Assembly (NCBI RefSeq): GCF_036320965.1
Contig: NC_092264.1
Coordinates: 21,643,565 to 21,707,564 of the forward strand
Reading direction: 5' to 3'
DNA: 64,000 bases
Source: Panulirus ornatus
Lineage: Eukaryota > Arthropoda > Malacostraca > Decapoda > Palinuridae
Shown: piece after piece, positions 1-16,597 of the stretch
Numbering within the stretch: position 1 is the stretch's first letter
Layout: every line of letters begins with the position of its first letter
Made by a program: the position numbers and the translations under genes
The notes under the pieces: model-generated
Databases searched by the model: none
What the model saw: the letters and a program-made list of their open reading frames with translations, nothing else
What the model was told of the DNA's origin: nothing

Positions 1-1386
1 GTGGTTTCAGAAGTGGTAGAGGATGTGTGGATCAGGTGTTTGCTTTGAAGAATGTATGTGAGAAATACTTAGAAAAGCAAATGGATTTGTATGTAGCATT
101 TATGGATCAGGAGAAGGCATATGATAGAGTTGATAGAGATGCTCTGTGGAAGGTATTAAGAATATATGGTGTGGGAGGAAAGTTGTTAGAAGCAGTGAAA
201 AGTTTTTATCGAGGATGTAAGGCATGTGTACGTGTGGGAAGAGAGGAAAGTGATTAGTTCTCAGTGAATGTAGGTTTGCGGCAGGGGTGTGTCATGTCTC
301 CATGGTTGTTTAATTTGTTTATGGATGGGGTTGTTAGGGAGGTGAATGCAAGAGTTTTGGAAAGAGGGGCAAGTATGAAGTCTGTTGGGGATGAGAGAGA
401 TTGGGAAGTGAGTCAGTTGTTGTTCGCTGATGATACAGCACTGGTGGCTGATTCATGTGAGAAACTGCAAAAGCTGGTGACTGAGTTTGGTAAAGTGTGT
501 GAAAGAAGAAAGTTAAGAGTAAATGTGAATAAGAGCAAGGTAATTAGGTACAGTAGGGTTGAGGGTCAAGTCAATTGGGAGGTAAGTTTGAATGGAGAAA
601 AACTGGAGGAAGTAAAGTGTTTTAGATATCTGGGAGTCGATCTGGCAGTGGATGGAACCATGGAAGCGGAAGTGGATCATAGGGTGGGGGAGGGGGCGAA
701 AATTCTGGGAGCCCTGAAAAATGTGTGGAAGTCGAGAACATTATCTCGGAAAGCAAAAATGGGTATGTTTGAAGGAATAGTGGTTCCAACAATGTTGTAT
801 GGTTGCGAGGCGTGGGCTATGGATAGAGTTGTGCGTAGGAGGATGGATGTGCTTGAAATGAGATGTTTGAGGACAATGTGTGGTGTGAGGTGGTTTGATC
901 GAGTAAGTAACGTAAGGGTGAGAGAGATGTGTGGAAATAAAAAGAGCGTGGTTAAGAGAGCAGAAGAGGGTGTTTTGAAATGGTTTGGTCACATGGAGAG
1001 AATGAGTGAGGAAAGATTGACCAAGAGGATATATGTGTCGGAGGTGGAGGGAACGAGGAGAAGTGGTAGACCAAATTGGAGGTGGAAAGATGGAGTGAAA
1101 AAGATTTTGTGTGATCGGGGCCTGAATATGCAGGAGGGTGAAAGGAGGGCAAGGAATAGAGTGAATTGGATCGATGTGGTATACTGGGGTTGACGTGCTG
1201 TCAGTGGATTGAATCAGGGCATGTGAAGCGTCTGGGGTAAACCATGGAAAGCTGTGTAGGTATGTATATTTGTGTGTGTGGATGTATGTATATACATGTG
1301 TATGGGGGTGGGTTGGGCCATTTCTTTCGTCTGTTTCCTTGCACTACCTCGCAAACGCGGGAGACAGCGGCAAAAAAAATAGAAAA
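1..1386 (+). mobile_element. LINE copy 1, RT C-terminal half plus short 3' UTR
   Basis: The copy runs off the window's left edge and starts inside the RT finger region (CGFRSGRG). It carries motif A (FMDQEKAYD; Leu to Gln against other copies), GLRQGC, and the catalytic FADD box. A TAG at 255-257 replaces the Trp codon of the ESDWFS motif; the same frame continues to the normal TGA at 1191-1193. The C-terminus ends in the usual GRPNWRWKDG and NRVNW blocks. The short-form 3' UTR (about 190 bp) ends in the conserved GCTACCTCGC tail and an A-rich stretch. Inactive copy. Confidence 0.9.
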
Positions 1387-1406
1387 ATATATATATATAT
1401 ATATAT
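1387..1406. repeat. (TA)n between two tail-to-tail LINE copies
   Basis: Pure TA dinucleotide followed by a T-run. It lies between the A-rich 3' end of the plus-strand copy on the left and the T-rich start of a minus-strand copy on the right, so it sits at the centre of a large imperfect inverted repeat. Confidence 0.9.
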
Positions 1407-2553
1407 TTTTTTTTTTATATACTTTGTCGCTGTCTCCCGCGTTTGCGAGGTAGCGCAAGGAAACAGACGAAAGAAATGGCCCAACCCCCCCCATACACAT
1501 GTACATACACACGTCCACACACGCAAATATACATACCTACACAGCTTTCCATGGTTTACCCCAGACGCTTCACATGCCCCGACTCAATCCACTGACAGCA
1601 CGTCAACCCCTGTATACCACATCGCTCCAATTCACTCTATTCCTTGCCCTCCTTTCACCCTCCTGCATGTTCAGGCCCCGATCACACAAAATCTTTTTCA
1701 CTCCATCTTTCCACCTCCAATTTGGTCTCCCTCTTCTCCTCGTTCCCTCCACCTCCGACACATATATCCTCTTGGTCAATCTTTCCTCACTCATTCTCTC
1801 CATGTGCCCAAACCATTTCAAAACACCCTCTTCTGCTCTCTCAACCACGCTCTTTTTATTTCCACACATCTCTCTTACCCTTACGTTACTTACTCGATCA
1901 AACCACCTCACACCACACATTTTCCTCAAACATCTCATTTCCAGCACGTCCATCCTCCTGCGCACAACTCTATCCATAGCCCACGCCTCGCAACCATACA
2001 ACATTGTTGGAACCACTATTCCTTCAAACATACCCATTTTTGCTTTCCGAGATAATGTTCTCGACTTCCACACATTTTTCAAGGCTCCCAAAATTTTCGC
2101 CCCCTCCCCCACCCTATGATCCGCTTTCATGGTTCCATCCGCTGACAGATCCACTCCCAGATATCTAAAACACTTCACTTCCTCCAGTTTTTCTCCATTC
2201 AAACTCACCTCCCAATTGACTTGACCCTCAACCCTACTGTACCTAATAACCTTGCTCTTATTCACATTTACTCTTAACTTTCTTCTTCCACACACTTTAC
2301 CAAACTCAGTCACCAGCTTCTGCAGTTTCTCACATGAATCAGCCACCAGCGCTGTATCATCAGCGAACAACAACTGACTCACTTCCCAAGCTCTCTCATC
2401 CCCAACAGACTTCATACTTGCCCCTCTTTCCAGGACTCTTGCATTTACCTCCCTAACAACCCCATCCATAAACAAATTAAACAACCATGGAGACATCACA
2501 CACCCCTGCCGCAAACCTACATTCACTGAGAACCAATCACTTTCCTCTCTTCC
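1407..2553 (-). mobile_element. LINE copy 2, RT C-terminal half, antisense
   Basis: Minus-strand copy whose 3' tail starts at about 1,420. An ORF of 307 codons (2526 down to 1603) covers NVGLRQGC, FADD and the complete C-terminus, with two residues missing in the EAEVDHR block (KADHR). The 5' side is cut at a (TA)n tract just after the VGREESDWF motif. Short-form 3' UTR. Confidence 0.9.
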
Positions 2554-2578
2554 TATATATATATATATATATATATAT
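2554..2578. repeat. (TA)n joining two head-to-head LINE pieces
   Basis: TA dinucleotide tract exactly at the truncation point of the minus-strand copy on the left and of the plus-strand copy on the right. Confidence 0.9.
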
Positions 2579-4192
2579 GACTGTATTGTTGACTGGTTGG
2601 TAAGGTTATTTAATGTATGTATGACTCATGGTGAGGTGCCTGAGGATTGGCGGAATGCGTTTATAGTGCCATTGTACAAAGGCAAAGGGGATAAGAGTGA
2701 GTGCTCAAATTACAGAGGTATAAGTTTGTTGAGTATTCCTGGTAAATTATATGGGAGGGTATTGATTGAAAGGGTGAAGGCATGTACAGAGCATCAGATT
2801 GGGGAAGAGCAGTGCGGTTTCAGAAGTGGTAGAGGATGTGTGGATCAGGTGTTTGCTTTGAAGAATGTATGTGAGAAATACTTAGAAAAGCAAATGGATT
2901 TGTATGTAGCATTTATGGATCTGGAGAAGGCATATGATAGAGTTGATAGAGATGCTCTGTGGAAGGTATTAAGAATATATGGTGTGTGAGGCAAGTTGTT
3001 AGAAGCAGTGAAAAGTTTTTATCGAGGATGTAAGGCATGTGTACGTGTAGGAAGAGAGGAAAGTGATTGGTTCTCAGTGAATGTAGGTTTGCGGCAGGGG
3101 TGTGTGATGTCTCCATGGTTGTTTAATTTGTTTATGGATGGGGTTGTAAGGGAGGTAAATGCAAGAGTCCTGGAAAGAGGGGCAAGTATGAAGTCTGTTG
3201 GGGATGAGAGAGCTTGGGAAGTGAGTCAGTTGTTGTTCGCTGATGATACAGCGCTGGTGGCTGATTCATGTGAGAAACTGTAGAAGCTGGTGACTGAGTT
3301 TGGTAAAGTGTGTGGAAGAAGAAAGTTGAGAGTAAATGTGAATAAGAGCAAGGTTATTAGGTACAGTAGGGGTGAGGGTCAAGTCAATTGGGAGGTGAGT
3401 TTGAATGGAGAAAAACTGGAGGAAGTGAAGTGTTTTAGATATCTGGGAGTGGATCTGTCAGCGGATGGAACCATGGAAGCGGAAGTGGATCATAGGGTGG
3501 GGGAGGGGGCGAAAATTTTGGGAGCCTTGAAAAATGTGTGGAAGTCGAGAACATTATCTCGGAAAGCAAAAATGGGTATGTTTGAGGGAATAGTGGTTCC
3601 AACAATGTTGTATGGTTGCGAGGCGTGGGCTATGGATAGAGATGTGCGCAGGAGGATGGATGTGCTGGAAATGAGATGTTTGAGGACAATGTGTGGTGTG
3701 AGGTTGTTTGATCGAGTAAGTAACGTAAGGGTAAGAGAGAGGTGTGGAAATAAAAAGAGCGTGGTTGAGAGAGCAGAAGAGGGTGTTTTGAAATGGTTTG
3801 GGCACATGGAGAGAATGAGTGAGGAGAGATTGACCAAGAGGATATATGTGTCGGAGGTGGAGGGAACGAGGAGAAGAGGGAGACCAAATTGGAGGTGGAA
3901 AGATGGAGTGAAAAAGATTTTGTGTGATCGGGGCCTGAACATGCAGGAGGGTGAAAGGAGGGCAAGAAATAGAGTGAATTGGAGTCGTGTGGTATACAGG
4001 GGTTGACGTGCTGTCAGTGGATTGAAGCAAGGCATGTGAAGCGTCTGGGGTAAACCATGGAAAGCTGTGTAGGTATGTATATTTGCGTGTGTGGACGTGT
4101 GTATGTACATGTGTATGGGGGGGGGGTTGGGCCATTTCTTTCGTCTGTTTCCTTGCGCTACCTCGCAAACGCGGGAGACAGCGACAAAGTAT

Positions 4193-4206
<14 letters not shown>
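2579..4206 (+). mobile_element. LINE copy 3, RT with two in-frame stops
   Basis: Starts abruptly at CIVDWLVRLFN in the RT domain and continues to the 3' end. Two point-mutation stops break one frame: TGA at 2987-2989 (Gly of YGVGGK) and TAG at 3281-3283 (Gln of EKLQKL). The frame then runs open to the normal TGA at 4004-4006. The FADD box is intact. Short-form 3' UTR with a poly(A) run at about 4,193-4,207. Confidence 0.9.

Positions 4207-4252
<46 letters not shown>
4207..4252. repeat. (TA)n microsatellite
   Basis: TA tract between the LINE poly(A) end and the tRNA-like SINE cluster. It could be the tail of either element: the inverted SINE unit at 5,038-5,156 also ends in a TA tract. Confidence 0.9.
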
Positions 4253-4255
<3 letters not shown>

Positions 4256-4949
4256 ATACAAAGCTCCAACAGCCAGGATCGAACCTGGGACCCCTTGTGC
4301 AAGAGGCAGGCATGCTAACCGCTAGGCTAAGGGACTGTATAATAGGAAACAACTATTCGAAATACTAAGCACTCGAATACCCTTCGCCTCACAATGGTGA
4401 GCAACGGGGTCTATCGGTTGTTTCCGAACAGAACACATAGCCAGCTGATAGCGTTTTACCGAACCTGACTGTACAACGCGGTTATATGAATACGAATAAA
4501 GTGTATATGAACGCGCACCTTCATAGAACATACAAAGCTCCAACAGCCAGGATCGAACCTGGGACCCCTTGTGCAAGAGGCAGGCATGCTAACCGCAAGG
4601 CTAAGGGACTGTATAATAGGAAACAACTATTCGAAATACTAAGTACTCGAATACCCTTCGTCTCACAATGGTGAGCAACGGGGTCTATCGGTTGTTTCCG
4701 AACAGAACACATAGCCAGCTGATAGCGTTTTACCGAACCTGACTGTACAACGTGGAGTTATATGAATACGAATAAAGTGTATATGAACGCGCACCTTCAT
4801 AGAACATACAAAGCTCCAACAGCCAGGATCGATCCTGGGACCCCTTGTGCAAGAGGCAGGCATGCTAACCGCTAGGCTAAGGGACTGTATAATAGGAAAC
4901 AGCTATTCGAAATACTAAGTACTCGAATACCCTTCGTCTCACAATGGTG
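4256..4949 (-). mobile_element. tRNA-derived SINE, three tandem units (about 275 bp period)
   Basis: Three direct copies, tRNA-like parts at 4263-4336, 4537-4610 and 4813-4885, all reading on the minus strand. Each shows an A-box-like TTAGCCTAGCGGTTAGCAT and a B-box-like GGTTCGATCC. The T-loop would be 6 nt (TTCGAT between CCAGG and CCTGG) and the acceptor ends do not pair well, so I read it as a tRNA-related repeat and not a working tRNA. Isotype not assigned. The ~200 bp between heads is shared by the units. The third unit is cut at about 4,949. Confidence 0.75.
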
Positions 4950-5154
4950 GAAACAACCGATAGACCCCGTTGCTCACCATTGTGAGACGAAGGGTATTCG
5001 AGTACTTAGTATTTCGAATAGTTGTTTCCTATTATACAGTCCCTTAGCCTAGAGGTTAGCATGCCTGCCTCTTGCACAAGGGGTCCCAGGTTCGATCCTG
5101 GCTGTTGGAGCTTTGTATGTTCTATGAAGGTGCGCGTTCATATACACTTTATTC

Positions 5155-5156
<2 letters not shown>
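4950..5156 (+). mobile_element. tRNA-derived SINE, inverted unit
   Basis: Same unit as at 4256-4949 but in plus orientation, with the tRNA-like part at 5038-5111 (A-box variant CCTAGAGGTTAGC). It ends in TTTATTCG followed by the long TA tract. Together with the third minus unit it makes a long hairpin with a short centre near 4,950-4,972. Confidence 0.75.

Positions 5157-5236
<80 letters not shown>
5156..5236. repeat. (TA)n microsatellite, one G interruption
   Basis: About 80 bp of TA with a single GT interruption at about 5,211; it directly follows the SINE 3' end and probably grew from its tail. Confidence 0.9.
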
Positions 5237-5239
<3 letters not shown>

Positions 5240-5318
5240 TTGGAAAGGATCACAATTTTGCGCGTGATCAAAATATTCCTATGAGTCCACAGGGAAATGA
5301 AACACGATAAGTTCTCCA
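5237..5318. other. short non-LINE segment
   Basis: Unique-looking stretch containing GGATCACAATTTTGCGCGTG and TGAAACACGATAAG. It is not part of the LINE or SINE seen elsewhere in the window. No gene seen. I suspect a fragment of another dispersed repeat. Confidence 0.4.
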
Positions 5319-6660
5319 TGGTTGTCTCCATGGTTGCTTAATTTGTTTATGGATGGTGTCATTAGGGAGGTGAATGCAAGTTTTGGAAAGAGGGGCAAGT
5401 TTTAAGGCTGTTGTGGATGAGAGAGCTTGGGAAGTGAGTCAGTTGTTCTTCACTGATGATACAGCACTGGTGGCTGATTCGTGTGAGAAACTGCAGAAGC
5501 TGGTGACTGAGTTTGGTAAAGTGTGTGAAAGAAGAAAACTGAGAGTGAATGTGAATAAGAGCAAGGTTATTAGGTACAGTAGGGTTAAGGGACAAGTCAA
5601 TTGGGAGGTAAGTTTGAATGGAGAAAAACTGGAGGAAGTGAAGTGTTTTAGGTATGTGGGAGTGGATTCGGTAGCGGATGGAACCATGGAAGTGGTAGTG
5701 AATCATAGGGAGGGGGAGGGGGAGAAAATTCTGGGAATGTTGAAGAATGTGTGGAAGTCGAGAACATTATCTCGTAAAGCAAATATGGGTATGGTTGAAG
5801 GAATGGGGTTCCAACAATGTTATACAATTGCGAGGCATGGGCTATAGATAGAGTTGTGCGGAGGAAGGTGGGTGTGCTGGAAATGAGATGTTTGAGGACA
5901 AAATGTGGTGTGAGATGGTTTGATCAAGTAAGTAATGTAAGGGTAAGAGAGATGTGTGGTAATAAAAAGAGTGTGGTTCAGAGAGCAGAAGAGGGTGTTT
6001 TGAAATGGTTTGGGCACATGGAGAGAATGAGTGAGGAAAGATTGACCAAGAGGATATATGTGTAAGAGGTGGAGGGAATGAGGAGAAGTGGGAGACCAAA
6101 TTGGAGGTGGAAAGATGGAGTGAAAAAGATTTTGAGTGATCGGGGCCTGAACATGCAGGAGGGTGAAAGGGGTGCAAGGAATAGAGTGAATTGGAATGAT
6201 GTGGTATACCGGGGTTGACCTGTTGTCAATTGATTGAACCAGGGCGTGTGAAGCATCTGGGGTAAACCATGAAAAGTTCTGTGGGACCTGGATGCGGAAA
6301 GGGAGCTGTGGTTTCGGTGCATTATTACATGACAGCTAGAGACTGTGTGAACGAATGCAGCATTTGTTGTCTTTTCCTAGTGCTATCTCGCACACATGAG
6401 GGGGGAGGGGGTTGGTATTTCATGTGTGGCGGGGTGGCGATAGGAATGAATAAGGGCAGACTGTATGTATTATGTACATGTGTATATATGTATATGTCTG
6501 TTTGTGTATATATATGTGTACAATGAGATGTATAGATATGTGTATTTGTGTGTGGATGTGTAGGTATGTACATGTGGATGTGGGTGGGCTGGGCCATTCT
6601 TTTGTCAGTTTCATTGCACCACCTCATTAACGCAGGAGACAGTGACAAAGCAAAATAAAA
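5319..6660 (+). mobile_element. LINE copy 4, older subfamily with long 3' UTR
   Basis: Starts near the SPWLFNLFMDG motif. The RT active box is altered: FTDD in place of FADD. The reading frame (5374-5847, then 5817-6065) is broken by a frameshift near 5,810 and by a TAA at 6063-6065. The 3' UTR is the long form (about 430 bp). It contains a GGAAAGGGAGCTGTGG block and a first CTATCTCGCACAC motif, both missing from the short-form copies, and ends in the usual tail (ACAGTGACAAAG) and A-rich sequence. Confidence 0.85.
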
Positions 6661-6782
6661 TATATAAGATAAATATATTTATTTATTTTACTTTGTCGCT
6701 CTCTCCCGCATTAGCAAGGTAATGCAAGGAAACAGACGAAAGAAATGGCCCAACCCACCCACATACACATGTACATACATGT
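6661..6782 (-). mobile_element. LINE 3' tail fragment, antisense
   Basis: Reverse complement of the last ~95 bp of the LINE (CTTTGTCGCTCTCTCCCGC ... CCCACCCACATACACATG), preceded by A/T-rich sequence. No coding part remains. Confidence 0.8.
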
Positions 6783-7105
6783 TGTCTTAGTAATGATAGG
6801 GTAAGAGAGATGTGTGGTAGTAAAAAGAGTATGGTTGAGAGAGCAGAAGAGGGTGTGGCAGGGTGGCAATGGGAATAGATAAAGGCAGACAGTATGAATT
6901 ATGTACATTTGTATGTATGTATATGTCTGTGTGTGTGTGTATATATATATACGTTGAGATGTATAGGTATGTATATTTGCGTGTGTGGACGTGTATGTAT
7001 ATACATGTGTATGTGGGTGGGTTGGGCCATTCTTTCGTATGTTTCTTTGTACTACCTCGCTAATGCTGGAGGCAGTGACAAAGCAAAGTAAATGAATAAA
7101 AAAAA
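6783..7105 (+). mobile_element. LINE fragment: end of ORF fused to long 3' UTR
   Basis: About 75 bp of the coding C-terminus (VREMCGSKKSMVERAEEGV) jumps straight into the middle of the long-form 3' UTR (GTGGCAGGGTGGCAATGGG). The junction falls on a shared GTGTGGC-like sequence, so this looks like an internal deletion. It ends with the standard tail and an A-rich run. Confidence 0.8.
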
Positions 7106-7109
7106 AATA

Positions 7110-7365
7110 TATATATTCTTTTCTTTCAAACTATTCGCCATTTCCCGCGTTAGCGAGGTAGCGTTAAGAACAGAGGACTGGACCTTTGAGGGAATATCCT
7201 CACATGGCCCCCTTCTCTGTTCCTTCTTTTGGAAAATAATAATAATAAAAAAAAAAAAACGAAAGGAGAGGATTTCCAGACCCTCGCTCCCTCCCCTTTT
7301 AGTCGCCTTCTACGACACGCAGGGAATACGTGGGAAGTATTCTTTCACCCCTAACCCCAGGGATA
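7110..7365 (-). mobile_element. miniature LINE-derived element (SINE-like), antisense
   Basis: On the minus strand it starts with the LINE 5' UTR (GGGGTGAAAGAATACTTCCC ... GCGACTAAAAGGGGAGGGAG). After an A/T-rich stretch and a private ~60 bp block (GAACAGAGAAGG ... CAGTCCTCTGTTCT), it ends in a tail like the LINE's own (CGCTACCTCGCTAACGCGGG). No ORF. It has a LINE head and a LINE-like tail without the EN-RT body. A second copy lies at 20,922-21,168. Confidence 0.75.
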
Positions 7366-7407
7366 AAATATATATATATTTATTTACCTTTATTATATAT
7401 ATATTTT
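7366..7407. repeat. A/T-rich simple sequence
   Basis: TA and T-run sequence between the SINE-like element and the next LINE tail. Confidence 0.7.
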
Positions 7408-8485
7408 TTTTTTTTTTGCTTTATCGCTGTCTCCCGCGTTTGCGAGGTAGCGCAAGGAAACAGACGAAAGAAATGGCCCAACCCACTCCCATACACATGT
7501 ATATACATACGTCCACACACGCAAATATACATACCTACACAGCTTTCCATGGTTTACCCCAGACGCTTCACATGCCTTGATTCAATCCACTGACAGCACG
7601 TCAACCCCGGTATACCACATCGCTCCAATTCACTCTATTCCTTGCCCTCCTTTCACCCTCCTGCATGTTCAGGCCCCGATCACACAAAATCTTTTTCACT
7701 CCATCTTTCCACCTTCAATTTGGTCTCTCTCTTCTCCTCGTTCCCTCCACCTCCGACACATATATCCTCTTGGTCAATCTTTCCTCACTCATTCTCTCCA
7801 TGTGCCCAAACCATTTCAAAACACCCTCTTCTGCTCTCTCAACCACGCTCTTTTTATTTCCACACATCTCTCTTACCCTTACGTTACTTACTCGATCAAA
7901 CCACCTCACACCACACATTGTCCTCAAACATCTCATTTCCAGCACATCCATCCTCCTGCGCACAACTCTATCCATAGCCCACGCCTCGCAACCATGCAAC
8001 ATTATTGGAACCACTATTCCTTCAAACATACCCATTTTTGCTTTCCGAGATAATGTTCTCGACTTCCACACATTCTTCAAGGCTCCCAGAATTTTCGCCC
8101 CCTCCCCCACCCTATGATCCACTTCCGCTTCCATGGTTCCATCCGCTGCCAGATCCACTCCTAGATATCTAAAACACTTCACTTCCTCCAGTTTTTCTCC
8201 ATTCAAACTCACCTCCCAATTGACTTGACCCTCAACCCTACTGTACCTAATAACCTTGCTCTTATTCACATTTACTCTTAACTTTCTTCTTTCACACACT
8301 TTACCAAACTCATTCACCAGCTTCTGCAGTTTCTCACATGAATCAGCCACCAGCGCTGTATCATCAGCGAACAACAACTGACTCACTTCCCAAGCTCTCT
8401 CATCCCCAACAGACTTCATACTTGCCCCTCTTTCCAAAACTCTTGCATGCACCTCCTAACAACCCCATCTATAAACATCCATAAA
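7408..8485 (-). mobile_element. LINE copy 5, RT C-terminal half, antisense
   Basis: Minus copy with short 3' UTR. The ORF runs from 8452 down to 7715, where the Trp codon of RPNWRW has become TGA. FADD is present. Its 5' side stops at about 8,485 against a plus-strand copy that starts in the endonuclease, giving a head-to-head junction with no spacer. Confidence 0.9.
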
Positions 8486-13804
<5,319 letters not shown>

Positions 13805-13817
13805 TATATATATATAT
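13805..13817. repeat. short (TA)n at LINE-LINE junction
   Basis: Joins the truncated 5' side of one minus copy to the truncated 3' side of the next minus copy, which begins at TTTGCCCTCC, inside its ORF end. Confidence 0.85.
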
Positions 13818-16597
13818 TCTTTGCCCTCCTTTCACCCTCCTGCATGTTCAGGCCCCGATCACACAAAATCTTTTTCACTCCATCTTACCACCTCCAATTT
13901 GGTCTCCCTCTTCTCCTCGTTCCCTCCACCTCCGACACATATATCCTCTTGGTCAATCTTTCCTCACTCATTCTCTCCATGTGACCAAACCATTTCAAAA
14001 CACCCTCTTCTGCTCTCTCAACCACGCTCTTTTTATTTCCACACATCTCTCTTACCCTTACGTTACTTACTCGATCAAACCACCTCACACCACACATTGT
14101 CCTCAAACATCTCATTTCCAGCACATCCATCCTCCTGCGCACAACTCTATCCATAGTCCACGCCTCGCAACCATACAGCATTGTTGGAACCACTATTCCT
14201 TCAAACATACCCATTTTTGCTTTCCGAGATACTGTTCTCGACTTCCACACATTCTTCAAGGCTCCCAGAATTTTCGCCCCCTCCCCCACCCTATGATCCA
14301 CTTCCGCTTCCATGGTTCCATCCGCTGCCAGATCCACTCCCAGATATCTAAAACACTTCACTTCCTCCAGTTTTTCTCCATTCAAACTTACCTCCCAATT
14401 GACTTGACCCTCAACCCTACTGTACCTAGTAACCTTGCTCTTATTCACATTTACTCTTAACTTTCTTCTTTCACACACTTTACCAAACTCAGTCACCAGC
14501 TTCTGCAGTTTCTCACATGAATCAGCCACCAGCGCTGTATCATCAGCGAACAACAACTGACTCACTTCCCAAGCTCTCTCATCCCCAACAGACTTCATAC
14601 TTGCCCCTCTTTCCAAAACTCTTGCATTCACCTCCCTAACAACCCCATCCATAAACAAATTAAACAACCATGGAGACATCACACACCCCTGCCGCAAACC
14701 TACATTCACTGAGAACCAATCACTTTCCTCTCTTCCTACACGTACACATGCCTTACATCCTCGATAAAAACTTTTCACTGCTTCTAACAACTTGCCTCCC
14801 ACACCATATATTCTTAATACCTTCCACAGAGCATCTCTATCAACTCTATCATATGCCTTCTCCAGATCCATAAATGCTACATACAAATCCATTTGCTTTT
14901 CTAAGTATTTCTCACATACATTCTTCAAAGCAAACACCTGATCCACACATCCTCTACCACTTCTGAAACCACACTGCTCTTCCCCAATCTGATGCTCTGT
15001 ACATGCCTTCACCCTCTCAATCAATACCCTCCCATATAATTTACCAGGAATACTCAACAAACTTATACCTCTGTAATTTGAGCACTCACTCTTATCCCCT
15101 TTGCCTTTGTACAATGGCACTATGCACGCATTCCGCCAATCCTCAGGCACCTCACCATGAGTCATACATACATTAAATAACCTTACCAACCAGTCAACAA
15201 TACAGTCACCCCCTTTTTTAATAAATTCCACTGCAATACCATCCAAACCTGCTGCCTTGCCGGCTTTCATCTTGCGCAAAGCTTTCACTACCTCTTCTCT
15301 GTTTACCAAATCATTTTCCTTAACCCTCTCACTTTGCACACCACCTCGACCAAAACACCCTATATCTGCCACTCTGTCATCAAACACATTCAACAAACCT
15401 TCAAAATACTCACTCCATCTCCTTCTCACATCACCACTACTTGTTATCACCTCCCCATTTGCGCCCTTCACTGAAGTTCCCATTTGCTCCCTTGTCTTAC
15501 GCACTTTATTTACCTCCTTCCAGAACATCTTTTTATTCTCCCTAAAATTTAATGATACTCTCTCACCCCAACTCTCATTTGCCCTTTTTTTCACCTCTTG
15601 CACCTTTCTCTTGACCTCCTGTCTCTTTCTTTTATACGTCTCCCACTCAATTTCATTTTTTCCCTGCAAAAATCGTCCAAATGCCTCTCTCTTCTCTTTC
15701 ACTAATACTCTTACTTCTTCATCCCACCACTCACTACCATTTCTAATCAACCCACCTCCCACTCTACTCATGCCACAAGCATCTTTTGCGCAATCCATCA
15801 CTGATTCCCTAAATACATCCCATTCCTCCCCCACTCCCCTTACTTCCATTGTTCTCACCTTTTTCCATTCTGTATTCAGTCTCTCCTGGTACTTTCTCAC
15901 ACAAGTCTCCTTCCCAAGCTCACTTACTCTCACCACCCTCTTCACCCCAACATTCACTCTTCTTTTCTGAAAACCCATACAAATCTTCACCTTAGCTTCC
16001 ACAAGATAATGATCAAACATCCCTCCAGTTGCACCTCTCAGCACATTAACATCCAAAAGTCTCTCTTTCGCGCGCCTGTCAATTAACACGTAATCCAATT
16101 ACGCTCTCTGGCCATCTCTCCTACTTACATAAGTATACTTATGTATATCTCGCTTTTTAAACCAGGTATTCCCAATCATCAGTCCTTTTTCAGCACAAAA
16201 TCTACAAGCTCTTCACCATTTCCATTTACAACACTGAACACCCCATGTATACCAATTATTCCCTCAACTGCCACATTATTCACCTTTGCATTCAAATCAC
16301 CCAACACTATAACCCGGTCTCGTGCATCAAAACCACTAACACACTCATTCAGCTGCTCCCAAAACACTTGCCTCTCATGATCTTTCTTCTCATGCCCAGG
16401 TGCATATGCACCAATAATCACCCATCTCTCTCCATCAACTTTCAGTTTTACCCATATTAATCGAGAATTTACTTTCTTACATTCTATCACATACTTCCAC
16501 AACTCCTGTTTCAGGAGTACTGCTACTCCTTCCCTTGCTCTTGTCCTCTCACTAACCCCTGACTTTACTCCCAAGACATTCCCAAACCACTCTTCAT
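13818..16597 (-). mobile_element. LINE copy 8, EN-RT without 3' UTR, antisense
   Basis: Minus copy lacking its 3' UTR and last ~40 codons. From the 5' side: EN residues from WFGNVLGVKSG (16,574 downward), a 1 bp deletion near 16,197 in the LCAEKG motif, a TTA to TAA stop near 16,100 (RALLDY), then 737 open codons to a TAA where Lys of WRWKDG should be (13,882-13,884). At 16,597 the LINE meets a non-LINE segment. Confidence 0.88.
13885..16098 (-). pseudogene. RT-containing ORF of LINE copy 8 (737 codons)
   Basis: Open from the residues after RALL of the endonuclease (LDYVLIDRRAKERLL) through SDH-equivalent MFDHYLVEAKV to FADD and RPNWRW. The SDH triad has mutated to FDH, which should harm endonuclease activity. 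It is bounded on both sides by point-mutation stops, and an upstream frameshift separates it from the rest of the EN domain (16,574-16,179). A decayed retrotransposon gene. Confidence 0.8.

Noticed and set aside
5038..5111. Functional tRNA gene
   Set aside because: A and B boxes are present, but the T-loop is one base short in all units and the acceptor ends do not pair; repeated with flanks like a SINE.
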